A stretch of 30,323 nucleotides of DNA from Hemicentrotus pulcherrimus (Eukaryota > Echinodermata > Echinoidea > Camarodonta > Strongylocentrotidae), in contig BEXV01002964.1 of assembly GCA_003118195.1 (NCBI GenBank), forward strand, positions 1-30,323, read 5' to 3'. The notes beneath the pieces are model-generated. The model saw only the letters and a list, made by a program, of their open reading frames with translations. It made no database searches and had not been told where the DNA came from. The position numbers were made by a program, and so were the translations under genes. Below, one piece after another: positions 20,468 through 29,994 of this stretch (position 1 is its first letter; every line of letters starts with the position of its first letter).

Positions 20468-21951
20468 ATGATGTTTGTACAACCTTGCAAGCTCTTGATT
20501 TTCGTCACAACCATCGTGCTCACCCAAAGTCGACTGGCAGAATCTCTGCATGGAGGATCTAACCGCAAACCAAACATTATACCATGCGAACCTGTAGTCT
20601 TAACCCAAGCACAGTCTATCCAGATTGCCGCAGCCAAGGAAAGTGGTTTAATCGATGCTCTCCGAGCCAACAGGACACATACGTACCAAAACCAACAACC
20701 GATTGTAACTAATTTCACCGAAGACCAGAAGGCACGAGTGTTGGAGGTGTACAAAGATTTCGAGGGGAACCGCGGCGACTACGGAGGGGTCTATGACAAT
20801 CTTCTGTGGGAACCCATGGAACTCCATGAGGAACCTGAAAGCACCTCCCTGCCTGAACCTGAAAGCACCTCCCTGCCTAAAACTGAAAGCACCTCCCTGC
20901 CTGAACCTGAAAGCACCTCCCTGCCTAAAACTGAAAGCACCTCCCTGCCTGAACCTGAAAGCACCTCCCTGCCTAAAACTGAAAGCACCTCCCTGCCTGA
21001 ACCTGAAAGTACCTCCCTGCCTAAAACTGAAAGCACCTCCCTGCCTGCACCTGAAAGCACGTCCCTGCCTAAAACTGAAAACACCTCCCTGCCTGCACCT
21101 GAATGCACCTCCCTGCCTAAAACTGAAAGCACCTCCCTGCCTGAACCTGAAAGCACCTCCCTGCCTAAAACTGAAAGCACCTCACTGCCTGAACCTGAAA
21201 GCACCTCCCTGCCTGAAACTTCCAACGCACCACGTAAACGACGATCAGCTGTATTACACGTGCCCATCTGCCCTGTCCGAAACATCAAGCAGTCTCTAAT
21301 TACAGCATATAATGCGGATGATAAACCATTACAGATTGTTCAGGTAAATTCAAGAATAATTATCCTCTCACTCTTCCATCCTCTCATGCCATCGCCATCT
21401 CCACCCATCATCAGTCTCATGGTAGATCCTTCCTTAGGGGTGTGTGACATTCCTTATTCTTAACAACAACATAAATTTCTCAGCAAATTCGAATTTTGGC
21501 CAACTTGTCAGCATTTCACAATAAAGGGTTTTAATCATTACGTATTCCTTATACATTTTTTCGGGGGTGCAGCTTTTCTTGGAAATGTTGGATTATTTGT
21601 TGTTGATCTTTTGCCGCAAAGTGTGGTACTATAACGACTGATTTTACATATTTGTGGAAGTTAATAGTGTCCTAGCATCCTTTAATTATGTAATGTGTTT
21701 ACTTTTTTCCTTCAAAGTTCCCTGGATTCAAGGAATGGGTCCTTCGTCAAGAGTGCAAGGAGTCGTTGTCACCTCAAGGTAAACTGTCTATGAATGGAGC
21801 CGCGGGCCGGGTGCTGGACATATTATGCCATACTATCCGGAGATCCGTCTTCCTTGTCGCTATCCGTCTGGACGACGACGATGTTGGGGACCAAGATATT
21901 GCTGTACAAGAAGTACAAGTGGAGTCGTGTTCTTGTTTTTTTGAGGAATAG
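20468..21951 (+). CDS. Neurotrophin-like cystine-knot growth factor precursor, two exons (20468-21343, 21718-21951)
   Basis: Exon 1 encodes residues 1-292 and ends CAG|GTAAAT. Exon 2 starts after TTCAAAG at 21718, encodes 293-369 and ends TAG; the 374-bp intron is phase 0. Residues 1 to about 24 are a signal peptide. The prodomain has sequons at N68, N82 and N205, an RGD at 102-104, and sixteen 8-residue repeats (122-249). RKRR (256-259) is a furin site. The 110-residue mature part has C268, FKEWVLRQECKE (296-307; NGF-type proteins have FKQYFFETKCRD), LCHTIRRSVFLVAI (328-341) and C363-S-C365. Cysteine order and the terminal C-x-C fit secreted neurotrophins, which signal through Trk and p75 receptors. 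The third half-cystine is missing. Vertebrate neurotrophins have an intronless coding region; this one is split in the mature domain. A Spätzle-like relative is the main alternative. ATG 20471 is a second in-frame start. Confidence 0.82.
20831..21214 (+). repeat. Sixteen 24-bp tandem units coding PESTSLP-type repeats in the prodomain
   Basis: The unit is eight codons, xxESTSLP, with xx alternating between EP and KT, which makes a 48-bp higher-order unit. Two units start with AP, one has ENTSLP and one ECTSLP (a cysteine at residue 213). The array starts with two EP units and ends with an EP unit just before ETSNAP and the furin site. Most units differ by few bases, suggesting recent expansion or homogenisation. 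The repeats are rich in Pro, Glu, Ser and Thr, so they should be extended and may be O-glycosylated. Two other frames across the array are also open and are by-products. Confidence 0.93.
21344..21717 (+). other. Intron 1 of the neurotrophin-like gene
   Basis: 374 bp, GTAAAT donor, acceptor CTTTTTTCCTTCAAAG with a good pyrimidine tract, phase 0. Reading straight through from exon 1 gives a stop at 21461-21463 and loses the cysteine-bearing C-terminus; splicing restores it in frame. Confidence 0.8.
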
Positions 21952-22118
21952 GCCCACAGTATACAGGCTAGATGTAAAATGATATTATTGTTGTTCTTCT
22001 TCGTCTTAATAATTAGTATCCCCATCATTATTATTATTAATGCTATTATCATTGACATCATAATAACTTAATCATAATTTTTCTGAAGTTTGAACACACT
22101 ACCATTATTGCAACAAAT
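21952..22118. other. 3' flank of the neurotrophin-like gene
   Basis: Likely 3' UTR, with an ATT-rich patch (about 22025-22055). No AATAAA is seen close by; the first clear one is near 22434, inside LINE-derived DNA. Confidence 0.35.
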
Positions 22119-23110
22119 ATGACATCAGATAATGGCTTTGCTAATGACAACGGAAAACTCCTGACTAATGACTATCGTGAAATATTGGATGAATCTCATC
22201 TAAGGCGCATTTCCTCTTGCGCTTGCAACCCAAATCTAAACAATTTACAGAATCACGTGTCTCCTACAGCATCCGATCTGACTTTTAATACCTTATTGCA
22301 TTTTGATAATATTTCTACTACTAACAGTTATCATCCTGATAATTATAAATTCTTGCAGGTATTCTTCAGAACCATGGTGGTCGTAAGATGGCACATTGAA
22401 ATGTCCGCAGTATACTTATAGTTAAAATGAAGAAATAAAATTTCTCCGTAAACAAATCCGAGTTTGATATAAATAGTATCTAAAACGTGGTTAATAGTTT
22501 GGTGATAAACAACTAATGCTGTTAAAACCGATAAATATGACTTAGTAAGAAAAGATAGATGTGATAAACGTGGTGGTAGTGGTGTCTGCATCTATATTCG
22601 GAATACTTTTTTCTTATTGTAAAAGGAATAATCTTGATCTTGATCATGATTCCTTAGAAGCAGTATGGATTGAACTAAAACACAAACGTTTTAAAGTTTG
22701 CTGTTTATACTGACCTCCAAATGCACAACCAGATTGGTGTGATCATTATTTTGTTCGATGTATTACAATTAGTGTAAATTTAGAACAATAAAAAGTCATT
22801 CTTGGTGATGTCAAATTGATTATTTTTATTCGGATATTACTTTTAGATAGTTCATTGTCATTGATGACATTGAGAACTCGTATATAACACAGTTAATAAA
22901 TTCACTCACAAGGATAACTATAACATCATCTAAATGCATTGATGAAAATCTTTACAGCGAGTCCAGATATACATTTAGTAGCATGTGTCGCTAGAATATC
23001 TCTCAGTGATCATTTTTTAAATTCATATCTGTCTAAACCCGATGAATAAGCGTAAAACTCCAGATATCGGTTTAAGATATTTCCAGTATAAGATAGTTAA
23101 TAGGATTTTG
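22119..23110 (+). pseudogene. Decayed LINE endonuclease domain (CR1/L2-like)
   Basis: Across frames the sequence yields YDLVRKDRCDKRGGSGVCIY followed by IRNTFF (about 22534-22611), LEAVWIELKHKRFKVCCLY (about 22655-22710) then a TGA where YRPPN is expected, followed by PPNA, ILGDVK at the usual LGDFN site (about 22800-22815), and ISLSDHFL (about 23000-23020), the SDH motif of apurinic-type LINE endonucleases. The upstream 100-codon frame (22119-22421), with NSYHPDNYKFLQ, fits the start of the same domain. There are many stops, and no reverse transcriptase follows. The CGA-to-TGA change in the YRPPN motif is a typical CpG decay change. Confidence 0.75.
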
Positions 23111-24200
23111 TATTTTAACCAGCAGCGAGTAATGTAGTAGATGTTCGTTACGTTTCGTATTTAAACGTACGTGTACAATATTGAGGATCATGTGGATTGT
23201 CTATCGTGGCCATATAGAGAAACCAAGAAGTACACCAATAAACCTTATAATAAATATATAAAGTAATTAATTGAATAAATAAATATATAAAATAAGTAAA
23301 GAAATCTATATATAGATCATATATAATACATATATATAGATATATAAATAAATGAATGATTAAAATAAATAAAGAACAAATAAACAATAAATGTATGCAT
23401 CGAATGGCATACCAGCCTGCAAGGCGCTTCTCCTAATCTCCTTTGCAGGATAAGCCTACCCTGGCATCAAATTGGCAACAAAACAAAACAAACAATAACA
23501 ATAACGAGGGGACTGTGCAGAAAAACGAGAGTTTGACGACAATTCGATAAAACACGAGAAAGTTCTGATGTAAATCATGTTTTCATGACGGATAATCATT
23601 CAAAAGAACCAGGGCTCGTTTGACGAAATCGTCGTAAGATTATTGTCGATATCCCATTGAAACATTATAGCGTACAGCGTATTTGATGGAGGGGAAATTG
23701 GTAAGTATGTCCTTCTTTGAGAGGTTTCTGACTAAGAAAAAGAAATTCAGCCACGTGTTCGTTTTGCTATTTACTAGTTTAGGTATAAGCCAATAAAAGT
23801 CAGCTCATTTTTTCTTAATTGGAAACGCCCGAAATATTCCATACTTTAAAAAGAGACTTACTATTGTATAAGCATAGCAAGAAGTGATAGCTGAGCAGTT
23901 TGAATCCCCTTTCGAGGCACAGGCCAAGGTCTGAATAAATTAATTTCAAACTTATTTCCACTCAAACCGTAAAACATAAAATATAACAAAGGTAAACGTA
24001 TAGATCAATATTTTCAAGCAAAAGATTGATTTAAAAAAGGGGTTGATGAAAAGAGTCACATGTATAATTATAGTAAACAGTTGACAACACAAAATGTGTA
24101 CATATGGACAAGAGAGGGGTGAAATTAAAGATGGTTGAAATCTTAGTGCTTTCGAACTTTGTAAATTAACAGAACCCACCCTAATAAACTGTCAAACACC
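23111..24200. other. Non-coding; AT-rich low-complexity then unique sequence
   Basis: About 23245-23395 is an A/T-rich AAATAAATATATA-type stretch whose frames are artefacts. From 23400 to 24200 no gene, repeat family or regulatory site could be supported. Confidence 0.4.
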
Positions 24201-24208
24201 ATGGTCAT

Positions 24209-24210
<2 letters not shown>

Positions 24211-24246
<36 letters not shown>

Positions 24247-24600
24247 GGAGAGAGCGAGAGAGGGTGGGAGAGAATGAGAGAGAGAGGGGGTGAGAGAGAG
24301 AGATAGGGAAAGAAAGAAAGAGAAAGAGATGGGGAAAGAGAGTGAGAGAGAGAGGGGGATATTATGGGGAGGCAAGAGAGGGAGAAGAGAGAGGGGAGAG
24401 AGGGAGTAGAGAGAGGAGGAGAGAGAGAGAGAGATAGAGAGAGAGAGGGGTAAGAAAGAGAGGGAGTAGAGAGAGGAGGAGGGAGAGAGGGGAAAGGGAA
24501 AGGGAGAAAGAGAACGAGGGAGAATGGAGGAGAGAGAAGGAGAAGAGAGAAGCAGAAAGAGAGAGGGGGAGAGTGAGAAAAGAAAGGGGTCAAGGACAGA
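24211..24600 (+). repeat. Long (GA)n purine tract
   Basis: About 390 bases almost wholly purine on the plus strand, beginning with a pure GA run (24211-24242) and continuing as GAGAGAGGGGGAGAGA-type variants. Two long minus-strand frames (Ser/Leu/Pro only) are composition effects. Such tracts can form triplex DNA and are prone to assembly collapse. Confidence 0.92.
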
Positions 24601-24794
24601 AAAAATGAGTACAATTACTATATAAAAATACAATCTTATAACCCGGGAGAAGGCATGGGGAAATCAAGTTTGGGGGGATAAAAAGGGAAATTAATGGGAT
24701 TAAACTAAATAAAGCAAATAGCGAGGACACGACGTCACAAAATGAAAACCATATTGGCAATTTGTATTGTGATTCTCATTGTTCCATAGTTTTA

Positions 24795-25175
24795 CCCCGG
24801 CCCCACCCAGTGTTATTTAGGGTACGCATATGCTCGTTCCCTCTTTTTGAAAACACCCCCTATCTGAGGACTGCCAACATTTTTGAACCCCCCTTTCGCG
24901 GGCTTTTCCTGCCTTGGAGACCCCCCTAAATCAGGAAAAATGCCCAATGTACCCCCCTAAATTCGTAATAATTTCTCAGGATTTCAAATGGGATAGGAGA
25001 AAAATAAAAAAGAACACCCCCTTTTTAAAAAAATATCCGGGTGAAAGTCAAATACACCCCTTTTTTCACAATTCTCGGGCCGGACTTTGTCGCACGAAAA
25101 GTATCCCTTTATCGGACATTTTGGCAACACGCATGCGGTCATTCCGACCCCTGAGTGGGGGGGCCGGGAGTTTTA
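24795..25175 (+). repeat. Dispersed C-rich repeat, copy 1
   Basis: Contains ACCCCCTAAATC and ACACCCCTTTTTTCAC blocks, then TCTCGGGCCGGACTTTGTCG, GGACATTTTGGCAACACGC, ATGCGGTCATTCCGACCCC. The last 150 bases recur inverted at 29095-29262. A frame runs through both copies (ILATRMRSFRP here, ILVTRMRSFQP there), but the rest is not conserved, so it is probably a decayed mobile-element end. Confidence 0.7.
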
Positions 25176-25554
25176 CATACTTTTTCAAAAATGCATAACT
25201 TTCTTATTAGTTATCCAATTTTGCTTAAACTTTTTTTGATTGAAAGTATTGAATTTGTATTGTATTTCTATTGAAAGTAAGTTATTTTTGGAGTGGACTT
25301 GGGCCTCAACAAAACACTGGGAAGGGAAGAAATAAGATCTAGTAAGTACCAGGTAAAAGCCTCTTACAAAGTTACTCCACAGTTGGCATTGGTTTTTATA
25401 TATTAATTTTAATTTCACTGCATTTTCAATAACTTTCAGAAGTGATAAGGGTGGAGGGATCAATTAAATATCCCTTGTCCCTTCTGACTTTAAAGTATTC
25501 ACCTTTAGAGGAGCAGCTTTTAAACACTGACCTCCTGGAGTTGAGACGTTCAAG
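25176..25554. other. Non-coding; possible 5' UTR exon boundary
   Basis: AT-rich sequence. TTTTCAATAACTTTCAG|AAGTG (about 25424-25444) is a plausible plus-strand acceptor, which would begin the exon containing the candidate start codons at 25555 and 25624. Support is limited to this motif. Confidence 0.3.
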
Positions 25555-25714
25555 ATGTTCTGGAGAACATCACTCCAATCTCTCATACAGCAGGTCCAAT
25601 CCTCCACAAAAGATGTTTTGGTCATGAGGGGTTACTTCATTCTCATTATGGCCATAGTCAACGCTAACAGAACGCTGGCAGCTTCGACCCCAAACCCACA
25701 TTCTAATCATGAAG
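25555..25714 (+). CDS. Candidate first coding exon with a signal peptide (partial gene)
   Basis: Two in-frame ATGs, 25555 (A at -3) and 25624, with a TGA in frame just upstream of the first. From the second, MRGYFILIMAIVNANRTLAA has a short basic start, a hydrophobic core and an A-x-A-like cleavage site, then STPNPHSNHE. From the first, a 23-residue extension rich in Gln and Ser is added. The frame meets GAAG|GTGAGATAT, a strong donor, in phase 1, the same phase as the candidate exon at 771. Acceptor-like sites tested at 25831 and 26772 run into stops in this phase, so no second exon is assigned. A secreted-protein gene with long introns is the likely explanation; the product is unknown. Confidence 0.42.
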
Positions 25715-26456
25715 GTGAGATATGACATCATTTTAATTTAGGTGAAGAACTGATTCAATAACTAAACAAAATAAAATAACCTTTCCATGACACTTTGTTA
25801 CACTATTCTTGTTGTGCACATTATTCTAGGTGTTAGATGACAAGACTAACAGTACGCATGGAGACGTCATGGTAACTCTTGTCCCCAAATTGTACAATAA
25901 CTTGTAATATTCACCAGGGCAAGACGAGTACTCCCTGGTAATCAAGCCAGTAACAAAGAATTCTTTAATTTCACCACTCAAAACTAAGAACGAAGGGCCC
26001 AAGGCTGACCCTAAAAAAGGAAATGGATGACGTCAGTGGAAAGTTTGACATTTTTTAACCCTCCAAAGATTGAAAAAGATATGAGAAAGCTAGGTTACAA
26101 TAAATGTTTACAATTTTTTTAATTTTGTTTAAAGGCATTAGCCAAATGGGCATGCACTCACCAATAATGTAAGAGCATCTACATGTTCACTCAAAAAAGC
26201 TGCTATGTTTATATGACTACTGGTTTTTCAAAGTTGTCAGGGGAGAGAGTCTCGCAAATATTATCAACTCAAATTACCATTAACCATGGCAAGTAAACTT
26301 TGACTACATAATATCAAGGGTATGCAAAGTGAACCAATGCTCCAGTTTGATGCAATAATTAATTGATCGGTTGTAAAGATATTGTCAGAATGATGTTCTT
26401 CAGGTTAATTTGAGAAGGATGATGGATGGGGGACATACAGAACACGGATGAATGGG
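25715..26456. other. Intron-like stretch, no recognised exon
   Basis: AT-rich, with no supported coding block. An acceptor-like ATTATTCTAG|GTGTTAG at about 25821-25837 fails in phase 1, because a stop follows within four codons. Confidence 0.4.
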
Positions 26457-26488
26457 TCACAATGTCCTGCTGTCACAATGTCCTGCTG
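26457..26488 (+). repeat. 16-bp unit repeated twice
   Basis: TCACAATGTCCTGCTG occurs twice in perfect tandem. Confidence 0.9.
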
Positions 26489-26859
26489 CCAATTGGATCT
26501 GCTCTAATTCCCACGGGTAAACAAGTATATAGGCGTTTGCTGTTGCATGACTAATCATAACAAACAGTGATTTGCGTTTTCTCTATCTACAGTATCTAAC
26601 ATAAATTTCAAAAATTAATAAATTGACATAATTGTGGGTGGAGGTATGAAAGATTCCGAAATTTTGAGCATGTTGTTAAACAATTTACATTATTATATAC
26701 AGGTAATAAGTTGATATTTTTTCTCTAAAGGGGCATGGGAGGAGAAATAGCTTCGTTTTCTTGTAAATAGGCCAAGATGTACGTTGAAGGACGTCTCAGT
26801 GCAGCAAGACCAGCACGCAGGAGAGCCCATCAGTCAAGCAGGCAGCCAGCCAGCAATAG

Positions 26860-28540
26860 GTATTAACTGCACGCGATACAATAACAAGTCTTTGCTAGTC
26901 AGAGCACATCGAAGACACCTGAATTGAAAATGTTGAAATCAAGCACATTCCTAATAATTATCACAGTATGACCGTTCCATATTAAATAAAAGGTAAATCA
27001 TTTATTTAATTTTACTTCAGAGCCGAAAAAATAGGTGATGGAGAGAAAGTTTACATTTTTCAATATAAATAAAACAACCAGACAATTTTAGGGAGTAAAG
27101 TATACTGTGCAACGAGGTGCCATAATATGTATTTAATAGCAATGTGCCCTAATATCGTCTCATTCGGGCAGCAATAAAGACGCGATAACAAAAACTTTCG
27201 GGAAATCAAGTCACGGGCAGTTTTCCATAATTTCACTTTACATTGTTCAATATGCGTCCTGTATATCTTCATTGTATCTACATATGACGCTCTAAATCAT
27301 AATAAAATATCAGGTGGTCATTAACCCGACGTATACCTCATTCTTTGTTGAGATACACCTTTTATTTGTTTGTTGTTTTATGCTGTTTGTTTTACTGCCT
27401 TTGATTAACCTCTTGATGCAATATTGTTGAATTCAAACTCTGAAGAAAACGTGTACAGCATGAATCATCTCTGCACCAGCAATACACAATTATAAGTGCA
27501 TTGAACCTGCCAACCTTTCGCTTTTCATGCATGTATTATCAATAATTCACGACTCTGGGTTCAAAGTCGGAGGTGCCCTGAAATTTCAGCTACCATGCAC
27601 AATGATAATAAATAAAGACTTCAAGCCCTCACAGCATATTCTTATTATATGCTACACAATAACATTTCAGAATTCTATAACTTCGCGTTAGTCTGATAAA
27701 AGAGTCTCGATCTTCCAACTTCCGTCATGAACGTAATAATGTACTTGAGTTCAAATCCAGCAAATTAACATCACCGTACAGCTAGCTTTGATAATTCACT
27801 TTTATTAGATTTCAATACCCGTGCTGTTATTCATTTGCATACAAATGTAATAATCAAGTATGTAAGTCTATTAATCAAAAGTAATAACTAAATTGCAAAC
27901 GAAAAAGAGATAAATGAATCTTCACATGGCATTTGCAATCTCATGGTAGACTATATATTGGAAATATGTATCAGTATGTGGCTATTCTTGCTGCCCCGTC
28001 CCCTCCACACTCCTCAAAACTGTGGCCTAATTCAAGAGTTACACACGTACTGTTTTCATACACACGATGGCGAACAATGACATTTGATATGTACATGAAA
28101 AAAATACTTTATGTATTTGTTTTAAAATGTTAATAGATTATAAAAGATAATAAAAAGAATGACATTGGTGAAAGTCATAAGAACCTTTGACCCAACGCAA
28201 CTACCGCTTCTATGACATTATATACAATGCCCCTATACCCCTCCGACATGCATACACACTATCAAAATTAATTTCAAAAGTACATTAAATCGGACAAATA
28301 GATCACAAACCCTTCACAAAACTTTTAAAATCATATATGGTACAGGTCTGTCATTACGCGCTCTCCCCTCTAAAATATGACTTAAATCCAAATAACTAAA
28401 TCTTAAATCGAGATTTAATATAAATCTTTGTGAAAGAAACTGATTATCAGGACAGCACTGACATAATATGAGATTTAGATTAAAGTGATGGACAGGACTT
28501 ACACTGTGGTACATACTGTACTTACTAGGTAATGGGGTTC
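26860..28540. other. Non-coding, no recognisable gene
   Basis: Unique-looking AT-rich DNA. Short frames at 27060-27272 (minus), 27933-28133 (plus) and 28314-28514 (minus) lack splice context, domain motifs or compositional support. Nothing else stands out. Confidence 0.4.
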
Positions 28541-28546
28541 ATAAAT

Positions 28547-28562
28547 CGCACCCCCCCCCCCT
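28547..28562. repeat. Poly-C run
   Basis: A run of about 13 C after GCA, one of several C or G homopolymers in the window (8905, 12158, 28788, 29097). Confidence 0.85.
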
Positions 28563-29008
28563 TCCGTGTGACCTACCAATCCACCCTCCCCTAGTAATGT
28601 TAAAAACAAGAGAAAATGCTGCCAAGTACAGTTTATTTGAAAAATGAGTCTTAGTCATTATTTATGCCTAAATGGTTGAGATGGTTGCCAACATATCCTT
28701 TTTGCTCCCTTTTCCTCTTTCTCTAAAGATTGACAAAAGTATTCATCCTATTTTGTCATGATTAATAAATTGATTGATTGGTTGAGAGGGGGGGGGGGCA
28801 AGAAACCAGCTAAATTAATTAGTAAATTAACATTTGATTTGGATTCATAAGACAGACGAGGTTTCTACAATTATTTAAGGATTTGTGATGATCAGTGGCA
28901 AATAAGGGGAAGGGCCAAAGTACAAGATATGCATATACAAAACAGAGAATAAAGGAGAAACTAGCGAGGAAGAGCAGATGGCAACAGCAATGGCAACAGA
29001 GAAAGAGG

Positions 29009-29011
29009 GAA

Positions 29012-29047
<36 letters not shown>

Positions 29048-29078
29048 AGAGAGAGGGAGAGAGAGAGAGAGAGAGAGA
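29009..29078 (+). repeat. (GA)n tract
   Basis: A GA run interrupted by GACAGGGAGAGAGAGGGA. It adjoins copy 2 of the dispersed C-rich repeat, as the larger GA tract lies near copy 1. Confidence 0.9.
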
Positions 29079-29094
29079 GTAGCTCGGGTTCAAA

Positions 29095-29262
29095 TTCCCC
29101 CCCCCCCTACTCCGGGGTTGGAATGACCGCATGCGTGTTACCAAAATGTCCAGTAAATAAGGGGCACTTCTCGTGCAAAACAAAGTCCGGNACTTTTCGT
29201 GCAAAACAAAGTCCGGCCCGAGAATTGTGAAAAAAAGGGGTGTATTTGACATTTCACATGTG
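29095..29262 (-). repeat. Dispersed C-rich repeat, copy 2 (inverted), with an internal duplication at an N
   Basis: The reverse complement carries the same blocks as 25025-25170: GTCAAATACACCCC, TTCACAATTCTCGGGCCGG, then GGACATTTTGGTAACACGC and ATGCGGTCATTCC. CGTGCAAAACAAAGTCCGG appears twice, on either side of the single N at 29191. This is either a real 25-bp tandem duplication or an assembly join. Confidence 0.75.
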
Positions 29263-29567
29263 TATTTGAAATTATTCAGAATTTAGGGGTTCAAATTCAG
29301 TTTTCGTTCAATTTTTAAACCTGATACGTACCACTGCATGGTGATTATCTGTCTGCCATGTTAAACCTTGAACACAATCGCACAATCTTTCACATGGGAA
29401 GACTTTCGCACAATCAACCTTACCTAACATGTTTACCATCATAAAATTACACTGACGTAGAATTAATCTGAACACGATTTTTACCGGACATACAATATGG
29501 ATTTGAAACTGCCGTCGTGCTGATTTCTTGAAAGTATTTGCGATTATATTGTTAGATAATCATTCCT

Positions 29568-29803
29568 GGGGAGTGTTTCACAAAGTCTAAGATCGACTTT
29601 AAGTAGGACTTAACTATGACAGGCCATTCACGCCACTTTTTGCTCTAACCATTTACTGGCATTGGTCTCAAATCATGGTCACAAATCTATATTTTTTAAA
29701 TATTCATTATTGAAGGAAAAAATATTATCTAAAGATCATAATTGAGAGACCAATGGTGAGAGCAAGCAGTGGTATAACAATCTAGTCTTTGTGAAACACC
29801 CCC
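29568..29803. mobile_element. About 236-bp MITE, same terminal family as 8599-8912
   Basis: The left end GGGGAGTGTTTCACAAAGTC and right end GTCTTTGTGAAACACCCC are inverted. The left part continues AGTAGGACTTAACT, close to the other copy's TIR. Further inside, TTGCTCTAACCAT and ATGGTGAGAGCAA, and GGTCTC and GAGACC, also pair, so most of the element can fold back. Confidence 0.75.
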
Positions 29804-29994
29804 AAAATGTGACAAAATATTAGAAAAAAAAGAATTCAAACCAAACAGTAGTCAATCCAAATAACGTAGAAATATATACATACACGGTATACTTGTCAGT
29901 GCTCCTTTAGAGCTAATGAACAAAATTGTAATACCTAATAGTTGCATTATGTTATCTATTTTTAATAATACCTGTACTTGGCACTATGACACAG

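Noticed and set aside
20791..21288. 165-codon minus-strand frame rich in Gly-Arg-Glu-Val
   Set aside because: It exists only because the 24-bp coding repeat has no stops on that strand.
20793..21299. 168-codon plus-strand frame of LKAPPCLN-type repeats
   Set aside because: Shadow frame of the same coding repeat; the main frame has the signal peptide, furin site and splice continuity.
21718..21951. IL-17-like reading of the mature domain
   Set aside because: The terminal C-x-C also occurs in IL-17 proteins, but FKEWVLRQECKE, CHTIRRSVFLVAI and the furin-processed prodomain fit neurotrophins better.
24192..24633. Two long Ser/Leu/Pro minus-strand frames
   Set aside because: Low-complexity reading of the GA tract.
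26772..26859. Possible internal exon between AAATAG and a GTATTA donor-like site
   Set aside because: GC-richer and open in two frames, but in the phase required by the exon at 25714 it reaches TGA within six codons. There is no pyrimidine tract before it and no recognisable protein content.
28875..29252. Frames across the GA tract and C-rich repeat on both strands
   Set aside because: They combine microsatellite translation with a dispersed repeat and cross an N.
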